Positions 28,344 to 36,712 of a DNA stretch of 64,000 nucleotides are shown here, one piece after another. The translations under genes and the position numbers were made by a program. Where the stretch lies: positions 1 through 64,000 of the IMG/VR virus record IMGVR_UViG_3300024999_000065; one strand, given 5' to 3'. The DNA is from a virus. The notes under the pieces are model-generated. The model was not told where the DNA came from, did no database searches, and worked only from the letters and a program-made list of their open reading frames with translations. Position 1 is the stretch's first letter; each line of letters starts with the position of its first letter.

Positions 28344-29564
28344 TTAATTAATTGTTTTCAACACATTACAATATTTATATTTATTATCTAATAAATTATC
28401 AAATTCAAAATTTTTATATCTTTGTGTAAATTCATTGAATTGTTCTGGTGTATTCTTTCCAAATCCATAATTTTTGTGAAAAATTACATGCAAACTATTA
28501 ATAATACAAACACCAAGATATTTTTTATGTTTTTCAATACATTGAATTTTAAAAATTTCTAACTCGTCTTTCTCATATTCAGATATTGATTGTTTAAAAA
28601 TTAAATTATTTTCATTTAAAATTTCTTCTAATATTAAATCAAATCCAAATAAATGATGTATTATATCAAATCGTTGATTAGTTAAAACACATTTATAATT
28701 ACAATTCTTCATAGATTCTTTTTTCCAATCAACAATACAATTTCTTAAATATTCATATAAAGATGATCTTCCACCTTTCCAATTATGATTATTTTCTCCT
28801 GAATTCCTTTCAATAGCACATATAGGACATCCACTACCGCTTACTAAATTACTATATGAAGTTTGTTGAATATCATTTTTATGAAATGGACATATATATT
28901 TTAAATTTGATTCATTATTTATATAATCTTCTTTAGTGGATGTAAGAATATATTCTCTTTGTTTAAATAATTCTTCTACTATACTAAAATCCATTCTTTT
29001 TTGTTGACTTAACTTGTCATATGAACAATACTTACAACCTTGATTTTTATATTTAAAATTTCCATATTTAATAGATTGAATACCTTTATCTTTATGACTT
29101 GGACAAATAAATTCCATATAATCATCTGGACTATAATATTCTTTTGTTAATAAAATTAAATTTCTTTCTTCAAATTCTTTTCTAACTAAATTAATATTAT
29201 TTTTACGAATACTATTTACAATTTTTTCATGAATTACTGGAACTTTAACTGAAGATTTTACACCTTTCTTTAATAAACATAATTCAACTTGTTTATCATG
29301 TTTATGCTTTTCACAAGCATCTTTAATTATTGGTTGATTTTTATGACTAATAATATATTTATAATATGGTTTTGGTATTATTGTTTCTATCCCTTCTTCT
29401 AAACAATAATCACACAAACATTCAATTCCTATATTGCTACCTTCTAACAATTTATTAACATCTATTGTATGAACTTTATTATATTCCCATTTTAATCCTA
29501 AACTTTTTATGTATGGTTTGTTGTTAGACAAGCATGTTACCTCGACCTCTTTTGTAATTAACAT
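28344..29564 (-). CDS. HNH homing endonuclease with zinc ribbons
   Basis: The 406-aa product has N-terminal CDYC, CPSHKD...CKYC and CPFHKND...CPIC zinc-binding modules, each with a KYGNFKYKNQGCKYC-like segment. A C-terminal HNH-type domain follows (NHNWKGGRSSLYEYLRNCI, CVLTNQRFDIIHHLFGF, NSLHVIFHKNYGFG). It is inserted upstream of the terminase genes and is most likely a mobile homing nuclease. Confidence 0.8.
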   Translation of the reverse strand: MLITKEVEVTCLSNNKPYIKSLGLKWEYNKVHTIDVNKLLEGSNIGIECLCDYCLEEGIETIIPKPYYKYIISHKNQPIIKDACEKHKHDKQVELCLLKKGVKSSVKVPVIHEKIVNSIRKNNINLVRKEFEERNLILLTKEYYSPDDYMEFICPSHKDKGIQSIKYGNFKYKNQGCKYCSYDKLSQQKRMDFSIVEELFKQREYILTSTKEDYINNESNLKYICPFHKNDIQQTSYSNLVSGSGCPICAIERNSGENNHNWKGGRSSLYEYLRNCIVDWKKESMKNCNYKCVLTNQRFDIIHHLFGFDLILEEILNENNLIFKQSISEYEKDELEIFKIQCIEKHKKYLGVCIINSLHVIFHKNYGFGKNTPEQFNEFTQRYKNFEFDNLLDNKYKYCNVLKTIN

Positions 29565-29648
29565 TTTATCACCAAATCCCTTCTATTTTATTTTCCCTTT
29601 CTGCTTTTTCTATACATTTTCTATACTTATTAATTAAAAATAAAAAGA

Positions 29649-29710
29649 ATTGGTGCATACGCAGAAAGGAAAGAGGGAGCTACCCTCTAATCATCTACAC
29701 CAATTCAAAA
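29649..29710 (-). terminator. Compound terminator
   Basis: An outer 9-bp stem (GAATTGGTG with CACCAATTC) encloses an inner stem (AGAGGG/CCCTCT). On the minus strand the outer arm is followed by TTTTTATTTTT. It closes the 29868-30593 transcript. Confidence 0.7.
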
Positions 29711-29867
29711 AACAATATTATATTTATAACCTAATACTAACCTACTAACCTAAAAATATCACAACCAAATCTCACTTCTATCACTATTTTAAAACATAAT
29801 AAAACCCACCTAAAGTATAGATGGATTCTATATATCTTAAATTAAATTTAATTATCTTTATATTATT

Positions 29868-30593
29868 TTATTCTACTAATGCTTCATCCATCAATTCTCT
29901 CATAAAGCAACAATGATCATTCCATCCAATACTTTTACCTGTCTTATACAATCTATATAATTCATTTCTTAATTCTGCACCACATTTAATATTCATAACA
30001 TTATCCGTAAATTCTTCAATTAGATCAATTTCTGCTAATTGTTCATCGGTGAATTCTCCGTTTTCAGATTCACATGTACATTGACAATCATTGCAACTAC
30101 AATCTTCTAATTCCTTATTAAATTCATCTTCATCATAATCTTCAATAAAATTATCAGCGAATTCATCTAAGATAGATTTAATAGAATTTTTATTTCCATT
30201 TGTTTCTTGAATTCTTTCCACAAAAATTTCTAACAATTCATCATAATCAAATTCTTCTACTTTACAATCTTCACATTCACAACAATCATTCTCACAATCA
30301 CAAAAATCATTACAACATTCATCACAATTCATATATTTACAATCATCATCACAACTATCATATTTCTTTTTATCTTTGTATTTACATTCATCACATTCAC
30401 AAACTTCATCTTCATCAACGTATTCATAAGGATTATCTTCTACTTTTTCTTCTTCATCCTTATTATATTCTTCTAAACCACCAATAAAATCCATATAAGA
30501 TTCAAAATCCACTTCTTCACCATCAATATAAAATTTACTCAATACATGTTCAAAAGTTTCATCATCATAGTAATGTTTGGTTGTTAGTTGCAT
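29868..30593 (-). CDS. Very acidic, cysteine-rich protein
   Basis: The 241-aa product has a dense Cys block (about 63-112: CECDEC, CDDDC, CDECC, CDCENDCCEC) and a second cluster (CSCNDCQCTC, about 167-176), embedded in Asp/Glu-rich sequence. The C-terminal 60 residues look globular (NELYRLYKTGKSIGWNDHCC). The pattern suggests multi-metal binding, metallothionein-like, or a repeated zinc-binding DNA mimic. No family recognised. Confidence 0.7.
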   Translation of the reverse strand: MQLTTKHYYDDETFEHVLSKFYIDGEEVDFESYMDFIGGLEEYNKDEEEKVEDNPYEYVDEDEVCECDECKYKDKKKYDSCDDDCKYMNCDECCNDFCDCENDCCECEDCKVEEFDYDELLEIFVERIQETNGNKNSIKSILDEFADNFIEDYDEDEFNKELEDCSCNDCQCTCESENGEFTDEQLAEIDLIEEFTDNVMNIKCGAELRNELYRLYKTGKSIGWNDHCCFMRELMDEALVE

Positions 30594-30670
30594 GTTTTAG
30601 ATTTCTCCTTTAAATTTATAAATTATTTTATAATTGTAATATTATTATTTTAATATCTATAATCTACTAA

Positions 30671-31951
30671 TTACAACATTTCTTTTTCCTTTAATATTGT
30701 CGCATTTTTAGATGATTCAATACTTGCATTAGCATTTATATTTGTTATTTGCACACTATGATCAACATTCATTTTATTAATTAAATCTATTTTATTATTA
30801 ATTAAATATTTCCAAGTTTCTTCATTATTGTCTGTAAAATATGGAATTATAAGATATTCATAACCTTTAGATAAAGCGTATTCTTCTTTATATTTATCTT
30901 TTTCTTGTTGGTATTTAAATTCTTGTTCAGGTGTCGTATTATATTTTTTTGATTGTAATTTATGAAAATATGATAATTCATAATGTTGTATACCATGTAC
31001 TTCAATAATTAAGTGTTTATTATTTATTATAATCTCATTGTCATATTTTAAAATTCCGAAATTCCTTTTTATAATTAAACTATTAGGAGCAATTATTATA
31101 TTAATTGGATTTAAGGTACATTTATTTTCATGTAAAATTTTATAATTTAAACTTTCCAAATATAATCTAACTTTTTCTTGAAGTAAACTTTCATCTCTTT
31201 CCCTTACACATTCGGGACATCTATAACCACAATTATTTGAACTTTGTATATTCCTATAATAATCATCATGCTTTCCTTCTGGACATTTCCACCATACCCA
31301 TTGATTACTATTAATTCCGTAATCATAAACAGTATCTTTATTTTTATCAGACCATATATTTAATACTTGTGGATATAAATGTCCTAAACTATCTAAATAA
31401 TGTAATTTATAAGTTCCACAATATGAACATCTGCGATTTTCAATAAACATATGACATGATATTTCATAACTGCCATGATAATCTTTTTCCTGACATTTAA
31501 TCCATACTTTAGGTTTATTACACCCTTTTGTTATCTTCCAAGGATCAATACCTAACTCATTATTTTTATCCCAATCCCAATACTTATCAAGAAAATCTTC
31601 ACCTAAATTATTAATACCCCATTGGGCAAAAGAATCTCCGTTATTAATTTTTAATAATCTTTTCTTTACACTTCCTTTTAAAATTGCAGAACATTTTTTA
31701 CAATAATGTTTTTCTTTTTTTAAATAATTACACCAACTAATATTTAAAATAGTTTCACAATTATTTTCATCACAATTGTTTCCGTCACATTTTACTTCAA
31801 CCATAACACTACTACCATCACATAAATCGTTAACATTTACTAAAAATTCATCATATAATTTAGTAAATTTATGTCCTAAATTTTCATAATGTTTTTTAGT
31901 CCTAGAATTCCATGTTGTAGTTACTACTGTTGAAATTAATATATAAAACAT
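30671..31951 (-). CDS. Zinc-ribbon EDxHD-type homing endonuclease
   Basis: The 426-aa product is a relative of the 17935-19314 nuclease: KKHYENLGHKFTKLYDEFLVN head, Cys pairs (CKKC, CSYC, CPEC), W-rich zinc modules (FLDKYWDWDKN, VWWKCPEGKHDDYY) and nuclease core KYDNEIIINNKHLIIEVHG plus KYQQEKDKYKEEYAL. The ATG at 31951 is fused to its ribosome site (GGAGATG), so the real start may be a few codons further in. Inserted between the Cys-rich gene and the head protease region. Confidence 0.85.
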   Translation of the reverse strand: MFYILISTVVTTTWNSRTKKHYENLGHKFTKLYDEFLVNVNDLCDGSSVMVEVKCDGNNCDENNCETILNISWCNYLKKEKHYCKKCSAILKGSVKKRLLKINNGDSFAQWGINNLGEDFLDKYWDWDKNNELGIDPWKITKGCNKPKVWIKCQEKDYHGSYEISCHMFIENRRCSYCGTYKLHYLDSLGHLYPQVLNIWSDKNKDTVYDYGINSNQWVWWKCPEGKHDDYYRNIQSSNNCGYRCPECVRERDESLLQEKVRLYLESLNYKILHENKCTLNPINIIIAPNSLIIKRNFGILKYDNEIIINNKHLIIEVHGIQHYELSYFHKLQSKKYNTTPEQEFKYQQEKDKYKEEYALSKGYEYLIIPYFTDNNEETWKYLINNKIDLINKMNVDHSVQITNINANASIESSKNATILKEKEML

Positions 31952-31977
31952 CTCCTTTTTTATGAATTTTTTGCAAA

Positions 31978-32008
31978 TAAAAAACTGCTACTTGGTAATA
32001 GCAGTTAA
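31978..32008 (-). terminator. Intrinsic terminator overlapping a stop codon
   Basis: AACTGCTA and TAGCAGTT form an 8-bp stem, followed on the minus strand by TTTTTTATTT. The stem includes the last codons of the 31988-32152 gene. Confidence 0.8.
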
Positions 32009-32152
32009 ATCATTTCTTAATTTTTCAGTGTCTTCAAAAACAAAAACGGTTTCATTCAGATTATATTTATTTGGTTTAATATCAATTATTTGATTTCCTT
32101 TGTGTAATAATGTTCTTGCAATAGGAGGTTTAATTATAACTTTATAATTCAT
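31988..32152 (-). CDS. Small DUF5659-like protein
   Basis: This 54-aa gene starts at the second of two ATGs (32152), 6 nt after GAGGT. The sequence has the pattern of a small phage family: RTLLHKGNQIIDIKPNKYN, then TVFVFEDTEKLRNDL. A terminator stem overlaps its stop codon. Function unknown. Confidence 0.75.
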   Translation of the reverse strand: MNYKVIIKPPIARTLLHKGNQIIDIKPNKYNLNETVFVFEDTEKLRNDLTAITK

Positions 32153-32180
32153 ATTCATACCTCACAATTATATTTTAAGT

Positions 32181-32795
32181 TTAAATAATCTCATCAACTA
32201 ATCCGTATTTTAACATTTCTTCACTCGTAAGATACCATTCATGTCTTGACATCTTTTCATATTCATCTTCTGTAATTTTACTATTACACAACATAAAATC
32301 TTTTATCTTTTTCTCATATTTAGTAGTAAAATTATAATAATCTTTTATTTGTGAAGCAGTTCCTTGTAAATAATCAGATCCTCCATGAATCAAAGCAGTA
32401 GTGAATGGATAACATTTTACAGTTACATTAGGATTATTATAAGCGCTCATTAAAAGAAGACTGCCCATTGAATACGCATACGCTAAAACTGTAATTGTAG
32501 TTTTTGTTTTTAATTTAGATATTACATCACAAAGTAATAATCCATTATAAACTTGACCACCAAGAGTATTAAGTAAAATATTTATTTCTTTTCCTGTACC
32601 ATCATTATTCATTTCTAATAATGGCAATACAGCAAATTCTATAATAGATTCATCAATTTGTTCATTAATAACTATTGTTCTTTTTTCTAAATGTCTAAAA
32701 TATTGATAAAAAATAGGATTAGAAGTTTCTTTTAATTGTTCCACTAATTGATTAATATCAATACTTCCTATTTCAGTAGCCATATGAATACACAT
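32181..32795 (-). CDS. ClpP-like serine protease
   Basis: The 204-aa product has the ClpP/crotonase-like fold: EINILLNTLGGQVYNGLLLCDVI, catalytic Ser in AYSMGS (about 108), catalytic His in ALIHGG (about 134), and Asp candidates near the C-terminal LVDEI. An alternative ATG four residues in gives MATEIGSIDI. ClpP-like proteases often act in prohead maturation, but here an XkdF-like protease is also present, so it may have a regulatory target. Confidence 0.85.
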   Translation of the reverse strand: MCIHMATEIGSIDINQLVEQLKETSNPIFYQYFRHLEKRTIVINEQIDESIIEFAVLPLLEMNNDGTGKEINILLNTLGGQVYNGLLLCDVISKLKTKTTITVLAYAYSMGSLLLMSAYNNPNVTVKCYPFTTALIHGGSDYLQGTASQIKDYYNFTTKYEKKIKDFMLCNSKITEDEYEKMSRHEWYLTSEEMLKYGLVDEII

Positions 32796-32816
32796 TTAAT
32801 CCTTTCAATATATAAT

Positions 32817-34184
32817 TTATTTTATTATTGTATTAATTACATCTGTAATACCTAAATCATCATTAATAATAAAACTTTGGTTCTTCTTTTCAGATTGAAT
32901 ATATCCACTATCATTAGACCAACGTGAAGTTCCTGAAACTGTTGGCAATCTCATAATTTCTAAATATCCTTGTTTTTCATACACCATAGACTGATGAAGA
33001 TGGGCTAACATGCAAATTATATGTTCTGATTGACTCCACATATCTTTTGCTTCCGTAGTTATAATCTTCAATGCATCTTTAATTTTCATATCATGAGATA
33101 AACATAATAATGTTTTACCTATTCTACAATATTTACGAGGTAGGGGAGAAGAATCAATTTTAATATTATCCTCATTCTTATACCAAGCATTTATTGTTTG
33201 CATTATTCCAAACATAGTATGTAAATCATGATTAGATGGTACATATTGAACATCTACTGGAGCAATTTCCGTAAGCATGTCAATTCCATTAATAATTAAT
33301 TGAGTTGCTTTTACAACAGTAGTAAACCATAATGCAGAATTATCTTGTGGAGTTAAACGAGTTGTAGAACCAGATAAATTATCAAAATTTGTAAAATCAT
33401 TTCCGATCATAAATACTACTTTTTCAAATTTTCTATGTTTTACTCTATTAATAATATCATTTAAGATATAATAATAAATTTGTTCTGCAATTTCTAAATT
33501 ATATTCATTACTAGTTGAATAATTATCTGATAATAAAGCATAATGAAAATCTGCGATAGGAACAATTAAAGTATCACCGTTTTGTTCATATTGTTTAGGT
33601 GAGATATTGAATTTATTTTTATAATCTGTTTTTACAATAGAGAATAATTTTTTAATATCTTCAATATTCCATTTATATTCTGTGACAGGTTTAACCACAA
33701 TCTTACTTGAATAAAGAACCATAATACCATCTTTTTTACTATAACTATTCCATATATTATTTCTAGCAGATACTAACTGAAATATTTTAGAATCATAGCC
33801 ATGAGCATTTAAAAGAAATTCTGTATCTTTCGCATCATTTTTTGACATTTGAATTAATTTACTACTAGTCTGTGTATTATCCTTGTTTAACTCAATAGTA
33901 GATTTTGAATTTAATAATTCACTTTCTAAATCTTTATTAATATTATTTTTATTATTGTCATTATTATTAATACTATGTATTTTCTTATCTATATTACTTT
34001 TCTTATATTCATCAATAGTCATTTGTAGATTAGTCAAGCACTTTCTAGCATGATCTGACGATACCTGAGTACCATATAATAATTCATACACTTCAATTTT
34101 ATCCAAATCATAATCTTTTCTATTTATTAATAATCTTTCTGCATATTCCATGAAATCTTCTGTTGATTTTCTTAAATGTTCCAT
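32817..34184 (-). CDS. Calcineurin-like metallophosphoesterase
   Basis: The 455-aa product has an N-terminal helical region with a possible helix-turn-helix (about 1-70) and an Asn-rich linker. A metallophosphoesterase domain follows with all five motifs: ADFHYAL, GNDFTNFD, SNHD, LSHD and LAHLHQS. These bind two metals and hydrolyse phosphodiesters. Related phage proteins are annotated as DNA repair nucleases. It follows the DUF2828 gene in the same direction; substrate unknown. Confidence 0.85.
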   Translation of the reverse strand: MEHLRKSTEDFMEYAERLLINRKDYDLDKIEVYELLYGTQVSSDHARKCLTNLQMTIDEYKKSNIDKKIHSINNNDNNKNNINKDLESELLNSKSTIELNKDNTQTSSKLIQMSKNDAKDTEFLLNAHGYDSKIFQLVSARNNIWNSYSKKDGIMVLYSSKIVVKPVTEYKWNIEDIKKLFSIVKTDYKNKFNISPKQYEQNGDTLIVPIADFHYALLSDNYSTSNEYNLEIAEQIYYYILNDIINRVKHRKFEKVVFMIGNDFTNFDNLSGSTTRLTPQDNSALWFTTVVKATQLIINGIDMLTEIAPVDVQYVPSNHDLHTMFGIMQTINAWYKNEDNIKIDSSPLPRKYCRIGKTLLCLSHDMKIKDALKIITTEAKDMWSQSEHIICMLAHLHQSMVYEKQGYLEIMRLPTVSGTSRWSNDSGYIQSEKKNQSFIINDDLGITDVINTIIK

Positions 34185-34269
34185 TTATTCCTCCGTCAGA
34201 ATAAATTTAAAATAGGGTAGAGGACGTTAAAATTAATATTAATCCTATTACCCGTAATCGACCATTATA

Positions 34270-34313
34270 TTATAAAATAAAATAAGACTATAGAGATTAC
34301 ACACTCTATAGTC
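34270..34313 (-). terminator. Terminator of the DUF2828 transcript
   Basis: A perfect 10-bp stem (34286-34295 with 34304-34313) with an 8-nt loop is followed on the minus strand by TTATTTTATTTT. It lies 63 nt after the DUF2828 stop, making array plus protein a self-contained transcription unit. Confidence 0.8.
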
Positions 34314-34376
34314 CTTTGCTAAAATAACATATTTATATTATATATTACTATAATAATAAATACTTTAATTAATAAA

Positions 34377-35846
34377 TTAAACAACTATACAATCATAAAC
34401 TGGATCACTTAAAGTATCAATCATCGCTTCATATGGTGTTTTGCCAATATTCTTTAATATAGACTTAAACACAGAAGGAGATTGACCACTCGCTAATTGT
34501 ACTCCTTTATATTCACTAGTAACTTGAAAATTATCATGCCTACTATCTACGTTCCAATATATAATATTTGGCATTTCATATCCATTTTGATTATACATTT
34601 TAACCATAGCATCATGCCAAGTCATATCAGAATCATTAGTTTGTGCATCAAATTCCATATCCGAAATTACAACTAAAGATTTAGGCATATCTTCATTATT
34701 AAGTTTATTCTTAATAGCAACATCTAAAATCAACCTAAATGTTGCTTCTAAATCTGTATTATCTACAATTTCAGGTACACATTTAATTTTTTCATAAATA
34801 GTTTCACCTTTTAATTGAACAAAAGATGGTTCAGATGAAAATGTCATAAATACATCTTTAAATACACCTTGATTTCTTTCTGCAAAATATATTGCTAGAC
34901 CAACAGCCGTTGCCATTGGTCTACCACGCATACTCGCCGAAGTATCTGCCATAATAAGGATACTATTTTCACCATCAATATAATTAGGTAACACTTTCCA
35001 CTGTTCTTCCAATACTTTATCATAATTTACTTCATCTAAATCAAAACCACAAGAACACATCTTTTCTAAAATATCATATGGAAATAATGTACTAGCATTT
35101 ATTTTTTCTTCACCTTTAGATACCTTCTCAATAAAACTACTAAAACCTTCTTCATCATGTTTCTCAAATGAATTTCTATAAATACTCATTGCTCTTGAAG
35201 GAACAGATGAATATTTAATATCTGTCCATTGATTACCAGACATTTTAACTTCAATAACATCTAAATATTTTCTTAATTTAGATAAAGTTTTTCTATATTC
35301 TTTTTCTGATAAACCAAGATTTTTAGCAGTTAATTTTCCAAGTTTAATTGATTCTTTAGAACTAGTATTACAAGATTTCATCCATTTTGCTAAGAGACTA
35401 ATAGGTTTATTTTCATTCATATTTTGAATATCTAAATTCCATTGTTCTTTAATTAAATTCCACATAGCAGATTCTACTTTTGTATTAATAAATTCATATA
35501 AATCATCCCATCTACCGAAGTGACTAATATGTTGAATATTTTTCTTTGCAATTTCAGGATGTACCTTTGCAAGAAATTTCATTATCACTTTAAAAGTTCT
35601 TCTTTCACCAAGTCCACCTTTTATTAATCTAGCATAAAACGCCATTTTAGTTGCTAATAATTTATCTTCATCAAATGCTTTAATAAATAAAGTTTCAATA
35701 TCTTGTTCAGTACGATTTCTCAATGCACCAATTTGTCCAAATAAATCAACTAATGAATTATATGTACTTTTTAATGCAGTTGCACCATTTTCAGTTAATG
35801 TAAAATTATCTTCACTTTTTAAAGCATTTACAAATTTCTCAGTCAT
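34377..35846 (-). CDS. DUF2828 protein: TROVE-like plus von Willebrand A (Ro60-like)
   Basis: The 489-aa product matches the DUF2828 pattern throughout. The helical-repeat N-terminal part (about 15-275) includes AFYARLIKGGLGERRTFKVI, HISHFGRWDDLYEF, SLLAKWMKSCN and YSSVPSRAMSIYR. The C-terminal von Willebrand A domain (about 295-489) has an intact MIDAS signature (MADTSASMRG, D-x-S-x-S), VVISDMEFD and IIYWNVDSR. DUF2828 resembles the TROVE plus vWA architecture of Ro60 and Rsr, ring proteins that bind Y RNAs and misfolded RNAs. A six-unit RNA array lies directly upstream. RNA binding is inferred from family and context. Confidence 0.88.
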   Translation of the reverse strand: MTEKFVNALKSEDNFTLTENGATALKSTYNSLVDLFGQIGALRNRTEQDIETLFIKAFDEDKLLATKMAFYARLIKGGLGERRTFKVIMKFLAKVHPEIAKKNIQHISHFGRWDDLYEFINTKVESAMWNLIKEQWNLDIQNMNENKPISLLAKWMKSCNTSSKESIKLGKLTAKNLGLSEKEYRKTLSKLRKYLDVIEVKMSGNQWTDIKYSSVPSRAMSIYRNSFEKHDEEGFSSFIEKVSKGEEKINASTLFPYDILEKMCSCGFDLDEVNYDKVLEEQWKVLPNYIDGENSILIMADTSASMRGRPMATAVGLAIYFAERNQGVFKDVFMTFSSEPSFVQLKGETIYEKIKCVPEIVDNTDLEATFRLILDVAIKNKLNNEDMPKSLVVISDMEFDAQTNDSDMTWHDAMVKMYNQNGYEMPNIIYWNVDSRHDNFQVTSEYKGVQLASGQSPSVFKSILKNIGKTPYEAMIDTLSDPVYDCIVV

Positions 35847-35886
35847 AAAATCCTCTCTCCTTTTATTCTATAAATTTAATTTTTAC

Positions 35887-35996
35887 AAGACACAGCATTT
35901 TATTCATTGATAATTCTCTTCATTGTAATTTTTGATTATTCATTTTAATTTTTAGTTTTTATATAAATTATATTATTAGTTTGCTGTAATTGTCTT
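35887..35996 (-). repeat. RNA array unit A (promoter-distal)
   Basis: 110 nt. AAGACA (35887-35892) pairs with TGTCTT (35991-35996). Conserved TTGCTG is at 35981-35986. Uniquely, the next bases also pair (GCTG/CAGC) after a 4-nt bulge, giving a longer stem and occupying the motif. Confidence 0.75.
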
Positions 35997-36000
35997 ATAC

Positions 36001-36083
36001 AAGACATATAGATAATCTTAAATTTGATTTAATTCTTCTTGTTTTTTGTATTCATATGTATGAAAATTTGCTGTATGTGTCTT
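36001..36083 (-). repeat. RNA array unit B
   Basis: 83 nt. Arms 36001-36010 and 36074-36083 pair over 10 positions with one wobble that is standard only if read on the plus strand. TTGCTG is at 36068-36073. Confidence 0.8.
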
Positions 36084-36100
36084 TCTTAAAAATTAATCCC

Positions 36101-36173
36101 AAGATACTAAAATTAAATATTAAATTTTTAATTCACTTAAAAAGTATTATATTATTTTTGCTGTAAGTATCTT
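36101..36173 (-). repeat. RNA array unit C
   Basis: 73 nt. AAGATACT (36101-36108) pairs perfectly with AGTATCTT (36166-36173). TTGCTG is at 36158-36163. Confidence 0.85.
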
Positions 36174-36194
36174 ATGAGGAATTTTAATATTTTC

Positions 36195-36289
36195 AAGATG
36201 CAATTTTTGCCTTTTAAAAATGAGTCATCACAACTCTTGCAATTAAATCATTATAACTTGATTTTAAAAATATTTGCTGTATGCATCTT
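36195..36289 (-). repeat. RNA array unit D
   Basis: 95 nt. AAGATGCA (36195-36202) pairs perfectly with TGCATCTT (36282-36289). TTGCTG is at 36274-36279. An inner hairpin AAATCA/TGATTT is possible. Confidence 0.85.
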
Positions 36290-36302
36290 ATTTTAATATT
36301 AC

Positions 36303-36365
36303 TAGGCACAAAGATAAAACTATCAATAATGTATTATTTGATTTTAAAATTGCTGATAGTGCCTA
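36303..36365 (-). repeat. RNA array unit E
   Basis: 63 nt. TAGGCAC (36303-36309) pairs with GTGCCTA (36359-36365); its first and fourth pairs are changed on both sides relative to the other units. TTGCTG is at 36350-36355. Confidence 0.85.
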
Positions 36366-36386
36366 AAATTATTAATTCTATTTGTC

Positions 36387-36450
36387 AAGACGATTTTAAG
36401 ATGTAATATTCATACAAAGAATTAAATTTACAAATTGCTGTTATCGTCTT
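36387..36450 (-). repeat. RNA array unit F (promoter-proximal)
   Basis: 64 nt. AAGACGAT (36387-36394) pairs perfectly with ATCGTCTT (36443-36450). TTGCTG is at 36435-36440. Predicted transcription from the nearest promoter starts about 3 nt before this unit. Confidence 0.85.
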
Positions 36451-36459
36451 TCTAAATAT

Positions 36460-36488
36460 ATATTAGCATATTAAATTTAAATTGTCAA
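36460..36488 (-). promoter_or_regulatory. Array promoter P1
   Basis: Minus strand TTGACA (36488-36483), 17-nt spacer, TAATAT (36465-36460) with an extended TGC before the -10. The predicted start, about 36453, is at the first array unit. Confidence 0.82.
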
Positions 36489-36541
36489 CAACTATTTATA
36501 TTATTAGTTTATAGAAAATTGTTGTGTTTATTTCTATTAAT

Positions 36542-36570
36542 ATATTAACATAGAGAGGAATGAATGTCAA
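36542..36570 (-). promoter_or_regulatory. Array promoter P2 (tandem)
   Basis: Minus strand TTGACA (36570-36565), 17-nt spacer, TAATAT (36547-36542). Same elements and spacing as P1, 82 nt upstream. Predicted start about 36535. Confidence 0.75.
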
Positions 36571-36609
36571 TATATTTATTTTATTATTTTGATATAATTT
36601 AAAGTTAAA

Positions 36610-36712
36610 TTAATTCAATTGACGTACAATCCCACTATTGTAGTCTTTGTCCCAAAAAGCAGAGTATAGTACAGGTACTATCTCTACAAAAACAACACCG
36701 TTTTTGTTCTAT
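36610..36712. other. Structured non-coding segment between PIN-PhoH gene and array
   Basis: This stretch is less AT-rich than its surroundings and can form several hairpins: GAGATAGTAC/GTACTATACTC (about 36662-36684), ACAAAAAC/GTTTTTGT (36687-36709) and ACTA/TAGT (36632-36643). The second could terminate the PIN-PhoH transcript. It has no open frame and could be part of the RNA system. Confidence 0.45.

Larger units (their letters stand above)
35887..36453 (-). ncRNA. Array of six stem-closed RNA elements
   Basis: Six units of 110, 83, 73, 95, 63 and 64 nt lie head to tail. On the plus strand each starts with a 6-10-nt arm (AAGACA, AAGACATATA, AAGATACT, AAGATGCA, TAGGCAC, AAGACGAT) and ends with its complement. 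The arms differ between units but pairing is retained, including C-G/U-A swaps at two positions, A-U/G-C swaps and an A-U/U-A flip. Every unit also has TTGCTG exactly 10 nt before its end. Tandem promoters imply transcription on the minus strand, where each unit reads 5' arm, then CAGCAA, then a variable A/U-rich middle, then 3' arm. Gaps between units are 4-21 nt. No open frame spans it. Confidence 0.85.

Noticed and set aside
30200-30487. His-rich plus-strand frame
   Set aside because: It is the antisense of the Asp/Cys-rich gene; the His run reflects complementary codons.
36001-36083. Plus-strand reading of the array based on the U-G pair in unit B
   Set aside because: One wobble is weak evidence; the two promoters and the start position at unit F favour the minus strand.
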